This document shows, piece by piece, positions 7,494 to 15,019 of a DNA stretch of 17,351 bases; the stretch's first letter is position 1, and each line of letters begins with the position of its first letter. The notes under the pieces are model-generated. The model made no database searches. It worked only from the letters and a program-made list of their open reading frames with translations, and was not told the DNA's origin. The DNA is taken from assembly GCA_041686695.1 (NCBI GenBank), contig JAWLDJ010000041.1, forward strand, positions 1-17,351, given 5' to 3'. This DNA comes from T1Sed10-7 sp041686695. Its GTDB lineage: Bacteria > Actinomycetota > Nitriliruptoria > Nitriliruptorales > Nitriliruptoraceae. The translations under genes were made by a program, and so were the position numbers.

Positions 7494-8900
7494 ATGTCGC
7501 AGCGGATCGTGATCCTCGGGGGCGGACCGGCGGGCTACGAAGCCGCGCTGGTCGCCGACGAACTCGGTGCCGAGGTCACCATCGTGGCGGACGAGGGGTT
7601 GGGCGGGAACAGCGTGCTGTGGGACTGCGTGCCCTCGAAGGCGCTGATCGTCGCCTCCGAGGCGATGGACTGGGTGCGCACGGCCGATGATCTCGGCGTC
7701 CACATCGAGGGTCTGGACGGGATCGACCGGACCGTGGTGGACTTCCGCAAGGTCGGGACCGGCGTGCTCGAGCTCGGCGCCAACCAGTCCCGCGACATCG
7801 AGCGGCGTGTGCTCGCCGGCCGGGTCGAGGTGGTCCGCGGCCGCGGCCGTATCTCCGGTTCCCACGAGGTCACCGTGACGGTCGACGGCGGCAGCGAGGT
7901 CGTGTTGCCGGCCGACTACGTCTTGGTCTCCACCGGCTCGACGGCCCGCGTGCTGCCCTTCTTCGAGCCTGATGGTGAACGGGTGCTCGTCAGCCAGCAG
8001 GCGTACGGGTTGCCGGAGGTGCCCGAGCACCTCATCGTCGTCGGCTCCGGTGCCACCGGGGCGGAGTTCGCCCACGCCTTCCGGCGCTTCGGGGCCGAGG
8101 TCACCCTGGTGTCCTCCCGTGACCTGATCCTGCCGACCGAGGATCCGGACGCCGCCGCGGTCATCGAGAAGGTCTTCGAGCGCCGGGGTATGCGGATCCT
8201 GCGCAACGCCCGCGCGATCAGCTGCGAGCGTCGGGGCGAGGAGGTGGTCGTCGGCCTCAAGGACGGCAGCGAGGTGGTGGGCAGCCACGTGCTGTTCACC
8301 GTGGGCCAGATCCCCACCGTGGCCGACATCGGTCTGGAGGCGTGCGGGATCGAGCCCGGCCGTGGTGGTGGCATCGAGGTGGACGCCGTCGGGCGCACCA
8401 GCGCCCGCTGGGTGTACGCGGCCGGTGACGTGATCGGCGGGGTGATGCTGGCTTCGATGGCCGCGATGCAGGGACGCACGGCGATGTGGCACGCGCTCGG
8501 CGAAGCCGTCCAGCCGATCCGCCGCGATGCGGTGGTGGCGACGATCTTCACCGACCCCGAGGTGGCGACGGTCGGGATGTCCCCCGAGGAGGCCACGGCC
8601 GCGGGCTACCCGGTCGAGACGGCCCGGCTGGATTTCCGGTCCAACCCTCGGGCCAAGATGATCCACGGCACGGACGGCTTCGTGAAGGTCCATGCCATGG
8701 TCGGCTCGGGCACGGTGGTCGGCGGCGTGGTCGTGTCCGCACGGGCCAGCGATCTGGTCCAGCCGTTGGCGGTGGCGGTGCAGAACCGGCTCACGGTCTC
8801 CCAGCTGGCCCAGACCATGACGGTCTACCCGTCGATGGCGGGCTCGGTCGCCGAGTGCGCCCGCATGCTGATGGTCCGCCTCGATCCCGCGCGGCGGTGA
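7494..8900 (+). CDS. lpdA: LpdA-type NAD(P)H quinone reductase, flavoprotein disulfide reductase family
   Basis: This 468-residue FAD protein has GGGPAGYEA at 9-17, a second NAD(P)-binding site VVGSGATGAEFAHAF and the FAD-contact motif YAAGDVIGG. It resembles mycobacterial LpdA (Rv3303c) rather than true dihydrolipoamide dehydrogenase. At the redox site GGNSVLWDCVPSK, the first cysteine of the usual CxxxxC pair is S40 and only C45 remains. At the C-terminus the usual His-Pro...Glu active-site base pair is Y445-P and G450. Lipoamide or disulfide reduction is therefore unlikely and quinone reduction by NAD(P)H is favoured. The ATG at 7494 has AGGAG ten bases upstream. The CPYC-protein gene follows after 65 bases, probably in the same transcript. 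Confidence 0.88.
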   Translation: MSQRIVILGGGPAGYEAALVADELGAEVTIVADEGLGGNSVLWDCVPSKALIVASEAMDWVRTADDLGVHIEGLDGIDRTVVDFRKVGTGVLELGANQSRDIERRVLAGRVEVVRGRGRISGSHEVTVTVDGGSEVVLPADYVLVSTGSTARVLPFFEPDGERVLVSQQAYGLPEVPEHLIVVGSGATGAEFAHAFRRFGAEVTLVSSRDLILPTEDPDAAAVIEKVFERRGMRILRNARAISCERRGEEVVVGLKDGSEVVGSHVLFTVGQIPTVADIGLEACGIEPGRGGGIEVDAVGRTSARWVYAAGDVIGGVMLASMAAMQGRTAMWHALGEAVQPIRRDAVVATIFTDPEVATVGMSPEEATAAGYPVETARLDFRSNPRAKMIHGTDGFVKVHAMVGSGTVVGGVVVSARASDLVQPLAVAVQNRLTVSQLAQTMTVYPSMAGSVAECARMLMVRLDPARR

Positions 8901-8965
8901 GGATCGAACGTCGGGGGAAGGAGCCGAGGTCGCCGCTGGTTCCCCGACCGAGACGAGGAGCAACC

Positions 8966-9649
8966 GTGTCCGATGTCGAGTTGTACGTCGACCCCGTCTG
9001 TCCCTACTGCTGGCAGACCTCGAAGTGGTTGCGCCAGGTCCAGCGTCTCGAGGGGCTCGACGTCGGCTGGCGGTTCATCTCCCTGAAGATGGTCAACGAG
9101 GACGCTGGCTACGACGGGATGCCCGAGGACTACCCGGCCGTCCACGCCCAGGGCACACGGATGCTCCGCGTGCTGGCGGCTGCTCGCGAACAGGCCGGCA
9201 ACGAGGCGGTCGGTGCGCTCTACGCCGCCATCGGGGAGGAGATCTGGGAGCGGCCCGCGCCGCCCCCCGGTGACTTCGACGCGGTGCTGTCGGCGCACGC
9301 GGGCGAGGTCGACGTGCGGCCGGCGTTGGTGCGCGTCGGGCTGCCCGAGGTCCTGGCGGCCGCCGCCGAGGACGAGGCCCACGATCTCGTCCTGCGGCAG
9401 GAGACCGAGCAGGCGCTGGCCCGGGCCGGCGAGGAGGTCGGTACCCCGATCGTGGTCTTCGACCCGCCGGACGGCCCGGGGTTCTTCGGCCCGGTCATCT
9501 CCCACCTCCCCTCCGATGAGGACGCCGTGGCCTACTACCGGGCGCTCGAGCTGCTGGCGGGGTGGTCGGGCTTCGCCGAGCTCAAGCGGTCGTTGCGCAC
9601 GCTGCCCGATGTCCGCATGCTCGATGCGCTGCGGAGCGAGGTGGCCTGA
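8966..9649 (+). CDS. DsbA-fold protein, mycothiol-dependent nitroreductase type
   Basis: This 227-residue thioredoxin-fold protein starts VELYVDPVCPYCWQTSKWL, with active-site C12 and C15 (CPYC). A helical insertion and VGTPIVVF, carrying the conserved cis-proline loop, follow, then FFGPVISHLP. The layout matches mycobacterial Rv2466c, a mycothiol-dependent nitroreductase of the DsbA superfamily. Mycothiol dependence is inferred from that relation. There is no signal peptide, so it acts in the cytoplasm. The GTG at 8966 was chosen because GAGGAG lies five bases upstream; the open frame continues back into lpdA but that part is a shadow. Its neighbours lpdA and npdG suggest a redox or detoxification setting. 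FrnE-like polyketide isomerase is the main alternative. Confidence 0.85.
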   Translation: MSDVELYVDPVCPYCWQTSKWLRQVQRLEGLDVGWRFISLKMVNEDAGYDGMPEDYPAVHAQGTRMLRVLAAAREQAGNEAVGALYAAIGEEIWERPAPPPGDFDAVLSAHAGEVDVRPALVRVGLPEVLAAAAEDEAHDLVLRQETEQALARAGEEVGTPIVVFDPPDGPGFFGPVISHLPSDEDAVAYYRALELLAGWSGFAELKRSLRTLPDVRMLDALRSEVA

Positions 9650-9681
9650 GGTTGCCGGCTGCCGCCGCCAGGATCGGCATG

Positions 9682-9694
9682 AGCGGCGACCGCT
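9682..9694. terminator. Short hairpin between converging genes
   Basis: AGCGG, loop CGA, CCGCT form a perfect five-pair stem 33 bases after the CPYC-protein stop. It lies in the 84-base gap before the end of the converging npdG gene. Five pairs without a T-tract is weak support for termination. Confidence 0.25.
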
Positions 9695-9733
9695 GGCACG
9701 TCCGTCGGGTCTGAGACTCCCCGTGCGGGTCGC

Positions 9734-10411
9734 TCAGGTTGCCTCAGTTCGGGCCAGTCCGGCGATGTTGATGCCGGCCTGGATGCGGTACCGGCGGTTG
9801 ATGCTGACCAGCACCGCCGTCAGCTCCTCGATGGGGCGCGTCAGGCGCAGCGGTCCGGCGTCGACGGCGCGCATACCGGCGATGGCCTCGACCAGGGGAG
9901 CGACGGCGGCCCTGGCGTCCTCGTCGTCGCCGGTGATGGGCACATCGACCTCCACGGACTCTTCGAACCGTCCGAGCTTCACGCCTGAGACGTTCTGCCA
10001 GGCGCCCACGACCCGCGCCTCGGGCAGCAGCTGCTGGCACTCCTCGGCCGCCGAGCCGGCCGGCACGGTGAGCGGGTACGGGCCTGCCTTGTCGAAACCG
10101 AGCGCGTTCACGCAGCTCACGACGATCTTCGAGCCGATCGAAGCGCGCAACGACGCGAGCGTGTCCTGCTGGGCGTCGTAGGGCACGACGACGACGAGCA
10201 GGTCCGCCGCCTCGCACACCGAGGCGTTGGTGTCACCCTCCATCGGCAGGTCAGGGCGTTGCTCGAGGAGTTCGGTCACGATCTCCTGCGCGCGCTCGGT
10301 GGTCCGAGAGCCGATCAGCACACGGTGGCCCGCCATGGCGAGCCGTACCCCGAGCCCACGTCCCTGCGGGCCGGTACCGCCGATGAAACCGATCGTCAGC
10401 GTCTGCGCCAC
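9734..10411 (-). CDS. npdG: F420H2:NADP oxidoreductase
   Basis: This enzyme transfers hydride between reduced coenzyme F420 and NADP in the cytoplasm and marks an F420-using organism. The 225-residue protein starts LTIGFIGGTGPQGRGLGVRLAMAGH, with the Rossmann dinucleotide loop, and IGSRTTERA, where Ser/Arg bind the NADP phosphate. Later segments VVVVPYDAQ, ARVVGAWQNVS and the C-terminal VLVSINRRYRIQAGINIAGL are typical of the Fno/NpdG family. The GTG start at 10411 has AGGAG six bases upstream on the minus strand. It is divergent from whiB with a shared 188-base control region and converges on the CPYC-protein gene. A family member acting on another substrate is possible but less likely. Confidence 0.9.
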   Translation of the reverse strand: MAQTLTIGFIGGTGPQGRGLGVRLAMAGHRVLIGSRTTERAQEIVTELLEQRPDLPMEGDTNASVCEAADLLVVVVPYDAQQDTLASLRASIGSKIVVSCVNALGFDKAGPYPLTVPAGSAAEECQQLLPEARVVGAWQNVSGVKLGRFEESVEVDVPITGDDEDARAAVAPLVEAIAGMRAVDAGPLRLTRPIEELTAVLVSINRRYRIQAGINIAGLARTEAT

Positions 10412-10467
10412 CGTGTTCTCCTTCGGTCGTGTCGTGTGAGCGTTCGTCCCCGGCGATCAGGCAGATG

Positions 10468-10507
10468 ACCGCTGGCCCGCGATCCACCCTTGGCCCTTCA
10501 CCGCTGG
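10468..10507. promoter_or_regulatory. Two ACCGCTGG direct repeats in the npdG-whiB gap
   Basis: ACCGCTGG occurs at 10468-10475 and 10500-10507, 32 bases apart, which is about three helical turns. They flank the possible -35 element for whiB. They may be half-sites for a regulator. With only eight bases each in GC-rich DNA, chance cannot be excluded. Confidence 0.3.
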
Positions 10508-10519
10508 TCGTACTATCAT
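10490..10519 (+). promoter_or_regulatory. Candidate promoter for whiB
   Basis: TTGGCC at 10490-10495 and TATCAT at 10514-10519 are 18 bases apart, a fair vegetative sigma-type pair. The region TACTATCATAGGAT is one of the few AT-richer stretches in the window. It lies about 80 bases before the whiB start in a divergent gap. Confidence 0.45.
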
Positions 10520-10599
10520 AGGATGTCCAACGATGGGAAGTCCGAAGAGTCGGGCGGTCACCGCATCGAACCGTCGCGATGATGGCTGGGGAGAGGGTC

Positions 10600-10986
10600 A
10601 TGCTGGAGCAGTTGCTGGCGATGCCAGACGCGACCGCTGACGATGAGTACGCCTGGCGCAACGCCGCCGCGTGCCTGGACGAGGATCCGGAACTGTTCTT
10701 CCCGGAAGGGGAGAGCGAACGCTACGCGCCGCAGATCGATGCGGCCATCAGCGTGTGCGCGACCTGTGAGGTCGCCGAGCCCTGTCTGCGGTACGCCCTC
10801 GAGACCGAGCAGCGCAGCGGCATCTGGGGTGGGACGACCGCAACGGCTCGTCGCGAACTGGAGGTCGTGGGTGGCCGCGTGCGGACCGCGCGCCGTGACC
10901 GGACCGCGGCGAGCGTGGCGAACGGGCAGATCGTCGGCGCCGTGGCTGACGAGCCCGACGCGGGGCTGCGCCGCGCCGCCGGCTAG
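10600..10986 (+). CDS. WhiB-family iron-sulfur regulator
   Basis: WhiB proteins are small actinobacterial regulators that bind a [4Fe-4S] cluster and usually act with the principal sigma factor. This 128-residue protein has the four cysteine ligands C25, C53, C56 and C62 (C-x27-C-x2-C-x5-C), the segment CLDEDPELFFP and the GIWGG turn, followed by an Arg-rich tail that probably contacts DNA. The ATG at 10600 was chosen because GGGGAG lies six bases upstream; ATG codons at 10579 and 10582 in the same frame lack a ribosome site. The C-terminal 35 or so residues are longer than in WhiB1. The subgroup cannot be assigned with confidence. MarR follows closely, so co-transcription is possible. Confidence 0.93.
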   Translation: MLEQLLAMPDATADDEYAWRNAAACLDEDPELFFPEGESERYAPQIDAAISVCATCEVAEPCLRYALETEQRSGIWGGTTATARRELEVVGGRVRTARRDRTAASVANGQIVGAVADEPDAGLRRAAG

Positions 10987-11034
10987 CGTCCATCGCCGGA
11001 CCGAGTGGATGTCGGCGACGAACAGGGGGTGCTG

Positions 11035-11538
11035 GTGTCGGAGACCGCGCTGCCCTTCGATCCGATCGCGGAAGCGCGCCGTCGCTGGGAGGCCCAGGGC
11101 TGGTCCAGCGCGGCCGCGGGGATGGCGGCCGTCACCTCGATCATGCGGGCGCAGCAGCTGCTGCTCCAGCGGATCGACGAGCAGTTGCGTGATCTCGAGC
11201 TCACCTTCGCACGCTACGAGCTGCTCATGCTGCTGGTGTTCAGCCAGCGGGGGGCGCTGCCGTTGTCGGTGATCGGGAGCCGACTGCAGGTGCATCCGAC
11301 CAGCGTGACCAGCGCCGTCGACCGGCTCGAGCGCCAGGGGTTGGTGCGACGCGTCCCGCACCCCACGGATCGACGCACGAAGCTGGCGGAGCTGACCCCC
11401 GCCGGTCGTGAGCTGGCGCTGGCCGCCTCCGCGCGCCTCAACGACACCGTCTTCGCCGAGCCGGGTCTGGCGCCCGAGGAGGTCGAGACGTTGAACGCGA
11501 TACTGCGTGGGCTCCGCCACCGCGCGGGTGACTTCTGA
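11035..11538 (+). CDS. MarR-family transcriptional regulator
   Basis: This 167-residue winged helix-turn-helix protein binds DNA as a dimer, and MarR proteins usually release it on binding a small ligand. The N-terminal segment LPFDPIAEARRRWEAQGW and helices that would dimerise precede the DNA-binding domain at about 73-125. Its recognition helix is HPTSVTSAVDRLERQGL, and the wing is PTDRRTKLAELT. The GTG at 11035 was chosen because AGGGGG lies five bases upstream; a GTG at 11005 would add ten residues. The gene ends 127 bases before icmF, and a near-palindrome lies in that gap. Control of icmF is therefore likely but unproven. The ligand could be an acyl-CoA or free acid; nothing in the sequence decides this. 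Confidence 0.9.
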   Translation: MSETALPFDPIAEARRRWEAQGWSSAAAGMAAVTSIMRAQQLLLQRIDEQLRDLELTFARYELLMLLVFSQRGALPLSVIGSRLQVHPTSVTSAVDRLERQGLVRRVPHPTDRRTKLAELTPAGRELALAASARLNDTVFAEPGLAPEEVETLNAILRGLRHRAGDF

Positions 11539-11615
11539 GGTGCGGCGCATCCTCGTTCCCACCGGGCGCGGCGCGGTGCGACGGTTGCGCCCATGGCGGG
11601 CATCAGAGAAACTAG

Positions 11616-11636
11616 GACGTCTGACTATCTGACATC
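11616..11636. promoter_or_regulatory. Imperfect palindrome before icmF, candidate MarR operator
   Basis: GACGTCTGA (11616-11624), three bases, then TCTGACATC (11628-11636) match as an inverted repeat at seven of nine positions. The size suits a MarR dimer. It lies 30 bases before the icmF start, over the AT-richest stretch of the gap, where a repressor would block transcription. Binding is inferred. Confidence 0.5.
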
Positions 11637-11665
11637 CGATGGATTACGGTCTCCAGGAGCTAGGG

Positions 11666-14600
11666 ATGGAACGCGCCAACGACGACAGCCGCAGGCCACA
11701 ACACCCGGTCCGGTTCGTGACCGCGGCCAGCCTGTTCGACGGCCACGACGCCGCGATCAACATCATGCGCCGCATCCTGCAGTCCCAGGGCGCCGAGGTG
11801 GTCCACCTCGGCCACGACCGCAGCGTCGACGAGGTCGTGACCGCAGCGGTCCAGGAGGACGTGCAGGGTGTGGCGATCAGCTCCTACCAGGGTGGCCACG
11901 TCGAGTACTTCACCTACCTCGTGGAGCGGTTGCGCGAGCGTGGCGCCGGGCACGTCAAGGTGTACGGCGGCGGTGGCGGGGTCATCACGCCCGAGGAGAT
12001 CGCGCTGCTGCACGAGCGCGGGGTGTCACGCATCTTCTCGCCCGCCGACGGCCAACAGCTCGGCCTTCCCGGCATGATCTGGGAGATGGTCTCGGCGTGC
12101 GACATCAGCCTGCCCGTCCACGACCTCGAGGTGGACGCGGTGCTGGCGGGCGACGAGTCGGCCCTGGCCCGGGCGCTGACGGCGATCGAGACCGGCCGGG
12201 CGCCGCAGCCGCTGCTGGAAGCGGTCCGGGGTGCCGCAGCTGAGCGACAGGTCCCGGTGCTCGGGATCACCGGCACCGGTGGCGCGGGCAAGTCGTCGTT
12301 GACCGACGAGCTGGTCCGCCGGTTCCGTCGCGACCGTGAGGACAAGCTCAAGCTCGCGGTGCTGGCGATCGACCCGACCCGCCGTCGCGGTGGTGGCGCG
12401 CTGCTCGGCGACCGGATCCGGATGAACACCATCTCGCCCGACCGGGTCTTCTTCCGGTCGATGGCCACCCGGCTGGCCGAGGGCGGTCTGCCTCACCACC
12501 TCGAGGACACGATCGCGGCCTGCAAGGCCTCCGGCGCCGACCTGGTGATCGTCGAGACCCCGGGGATCGGCCAGGGCGACGCGGGCATCGTGCCCTTCGT
12601 CGACACCTCGCTGTACGTGATGACCCCGGAGTTCGGCGCAGCCTCGCAGCTCGAGAAGATCGACATGCTCGACTTCGCCGATGTGGTCGCCATCAACAAG
12701 TTCGAGCGGCGCGGTGCCGACGATGCGCGCCGGGACGTGGCACGCCAGCTGGTGCGCAACCGGGAGGCCTTCTCCTCCTCCTGGGAGGACATGCCGGTGT
12801 TCGGCACCTCCGCGGCACGTTTCGACGATGACGGGGTCACCTCGCTCTACCAGGAGCTCAGCGAGCTGCTCGCCCCACACGGGCTGGATCGTGCCGAGGG
12901 TGTGCTGCCACGCGTGGACACCCGTACCTCGACCCGGCTGAAGGCCGTGATCGCGCCGGGCCGGGAGCGCTACCTCGCCGAGATCGCCGAGGTGGTCCGC
13001 GGCTACCACGCGCGCACGGCCGAGCAGGCCGAGCTGCTGCGTCGCCGCCATGCACTGGAGGTGGCCCGCGACGAGCTGGCGCCGCCGGCGCAGCGAGGTG
13101 CGGGCGCTCGCGGCCAGGTGGGCAGCGATCGCGACGAGGCGGCGGACGGTGCGTCGGCGGCGGTCATCGCCCCGCTCGAGGCCCGGCTGGAGGAACTGGC
13201 CGCCGGCGTCGATCCGGCGCTGCAGCGTCTGGTGGACGGTTGGCCGAGCACCGTCGAGGCCTACAGCGGCCAGGAGTACGTCTACACCGTCCGGGACGCC
13301 GAGATCCGTGTGCCGCTGACCCGTGAGACGCTGTCGGGCACCGAGGTGCCGCGCGTGGCGCTGCCTCGGCGTTCCGATCCCGGTGACCTGCTCACGTTCC
13401 TGCGCAAGGAGAACCTGCCGGGCGCCTTCCCCTACACCGGTGGGGTGTTCCCCTTCAAGCGCGACGGCGAGGCACCCGCGCGGATGTTCGCGGGCGAGGG
13501 CGATCCCTTCCGCACCAACCGCCGCTTCCACTACCTGGCCAAGGGGCAGCCGGCGGCGCGGCTGTCGACCGCGTTCGACTCGGTGACCCTGTACGGGCGC
13601 GACCCCGACGAGCGGCCCGACATCTACGGCAAGGTCGGGACCTCCGGGGTCTCGATCGCGACGCTGGACGACATGGAGGCGCTCTACGACGGCTTCGACC
13701 TGTGCTCGCCGACCACCTCGGTGTCGATGACGATCAACGGGCCGGCACCGACGATCCTGGCCATGTTCCTCAACACCGCGATCGACCAGCAGCTGGCGGC
13801 GTTCCGCGACGAGCACGGGCGTGAGCCGACCGAGCACGAGGCCGCCGAGGTGCGCTCGAGGGCGCTGTCCAGCGTGCGCGGCACGGTCCAGGCCGACATC
13901 CTCAAGGAGGACCAGGGGCAGAACACCTGCATCTTCTCGACCGAGTTCGCGCTCAGGTGCATGGCCGACGTGCAGGAGTGGTTCATCGAGCAGGAGGTCC
14001 GCAACTTCTACTCGGTGTCGATCTCCGGCTACCACATCGCCGAAGCGGGGGCGAACCCCATCTCGCAGCTGGCCTTCACCCTGGCGAACGGGTTCACCTA
14101 CGTCGAGGCCTACCTGGCACGGGGCATGGACATCGACGACTTCGCCCCCAACTTCTCGTTCTTCTTCTCCAACGGCATGGACGCCGAGTACACGGTGATG
14201 GGCCGCGTGGCGCGACGGATCTGGGCGATCGCGATGCGGGACAAGTACGGGGCAGGTGACCGCTCGCAGAAGCTCAAGTACCACGTGCAGACCTCTGGAC
14301 GGTCCCTGCACGCCCAGGAGATGCACTTCAACGACATCCGCACCACCCTGCAGGCGCTGTGCGCGATCTACGACAACACCAACTCCCTGCACACCAACGC
14401 CTACGACGAGGCGGTCACGACCCCGACCGAAGCCTCCGTCCGCCGGGCGCTGGCGATCCAGATGATCATCGACCAGGAGTGGGGGCTGGCCAAGAACGAG
14501 AACCCGCTGCAGGGGGCCGCGATCGTGGATGAGCTCACCGACCTGGTCGAGGAGGCCGTGCTCGCCGAGTTCGACCGCATCGCCGACCGTGGTGGGGTGC

Positions 14601-14980
14601 TCGGGGCCATGGAGACCGGCTACCAGCGTGGCCGGATCCAGGACGAGTCGATGCGCTACGAGCACCGCAAGCACGACGGCTCGCTGCCGATCATCGGCGT
14701 CAACACCTTCCTGCCCGACCAGGAGGCCGCGCAGGACGCGCCGGTCGTGGAACTCGCCCGGGCCACCGAGGACGAGAAGCGCACCCAGCTCGAGCGGGTC
14801 CAGGGCTTCCAGGCCGGCCACCGCGACCAGGCTCAGCACTGGCTGGACGAGCTCCAGGTGGCGGCGACCTCGGGCGGCAACGTGTTCGGCGTGCTGATGG
14901 AGGCGGTGCGTCACTGCTCGCTGGGGCAGATCACCGACGCGCTGTTCGAGGTCGGGGGGCAGTACCGCCGCAACGTCTGA
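11666..14980 (+). CDS. icmF: Fused isobutyryl-CoA mutase with G-protein chaperone
   Basis: This coenzyme B12-dependent enzyme interconverts isobutyryl-CoA and n-butyryl-CoA, and some homologues act on isovaleryl/pivalyl-CoA. It carries its own GTPase chaperone. The 1104-residue protein has three parts. The first is a cobalamin domain at about 16-150, with D25-G-H27 supplying the cobalt ligand. The second is a MeaB-like GTPase at about 195-420, with Walker A GTGGAGKS at 203-210, ETPGIGQGD, and NKFE at 344-347. After an Ala/Gly-rich linker, the third is the mutase barrel from about 560. The specificity residues are F608 and Q752, equivalent to F598 and Q742 of Cupriavidus IcmF. The ATG at 11666 has AGGAG six bases upstream; the ATG at 11639 does not. 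The synthetase gene follows after 39 bases. Confidence 0.95.
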   Translation: MERANDDSRRPQHPVRFVTAASLFDGHDAAINIMRRILQSQGAEVVHLGHDRSVDEVVTAAVQEDVQGVAISSYQGGHVEYFTYLVERLRERGAGHVKVYGGGGGVITPEEIALLHERGVSRIFSPADGQQLGLPGMIWEMVSACDISLPVHDLEVDAVLAGDESALARALTAIETGRAPQPLLEAVRGAAAERQVPVLGITGTGGAGKSSLTDELVRRFRRDREDKLKLAVLAIDPTRRRGGGALLGDRIRMNTISPDRVFFRSMATRLAEGGLPHHLEDTIAACKASGADLVIVETPGIGQGDAGIVPFVDTSLYVMTPEFGAASQLEKIDMLDFADVVAINKFERRGADDARRDVARQLVRNREAFSSSWEDMPVFGTSAARFDDDGVTSLYQELSELLAPHGLDRAEGVLPRVDTRTSTRLKAVIAPGRERYLAEIAEVVRGYHARTAEQAELLRRRHALEVARDELAPPAQRGAGARGQVGSDRDEAADGASAAVIAPLEARLEELAAGVDPALQRLVDGWPSTVEAYSGQEYVYTVRDAEIRVPLTRETLSGTEVPRVALPRRSDPGDLLTFLRKENLPGAFPYTGGVFPFKRDGEAPARMFAGEGDPFRTNRRFHYLAKGQPAARLSTAFDSVTLYGRDPDERPDIYGKVGTSGVSIATLDDMEALYDGFDLCSPTTSVSMTINGPAPTILAMFLNTAIDQQLAAFRDEHGREPTEHEAAEVRSRALSSVRGTVQADILKEDQGQNTCIFSTEFALRCMADVQEWFIEQEVRNFYSVSISGYHIAEAGANPISQLAFTLANGFTYVEAYLARGMDIDDFAPNFSFFFSNGMDAEYTVMGRVARRIWAIAMRDKYGAGDRSQKLKYHVQTSGRSLHAQEMHFNDIRTTLQALCAIYDNTNSLHTNAYDEAVTTPTEASVRRALAIQMIIDQEWGLAKNENPLQGAAIVDELTDLVEEAVLAEFDRIADRGGVLGAMETGYQRGRIQDESMRYEHRKHDGSLPIIGVNTFLPDQEAAQDAPVVELARATEDEKRTQLERVQGFQAGHRDQAQHWLDELQVAATSGGNVFGVLMEAVRHCSLGQITDALFEVGGQYRRNV

Positions 14981-15019
14981 GGCGAGCCGGCGAGGCCCTG
15001 TCTCCCACGAGAGGTGAAC

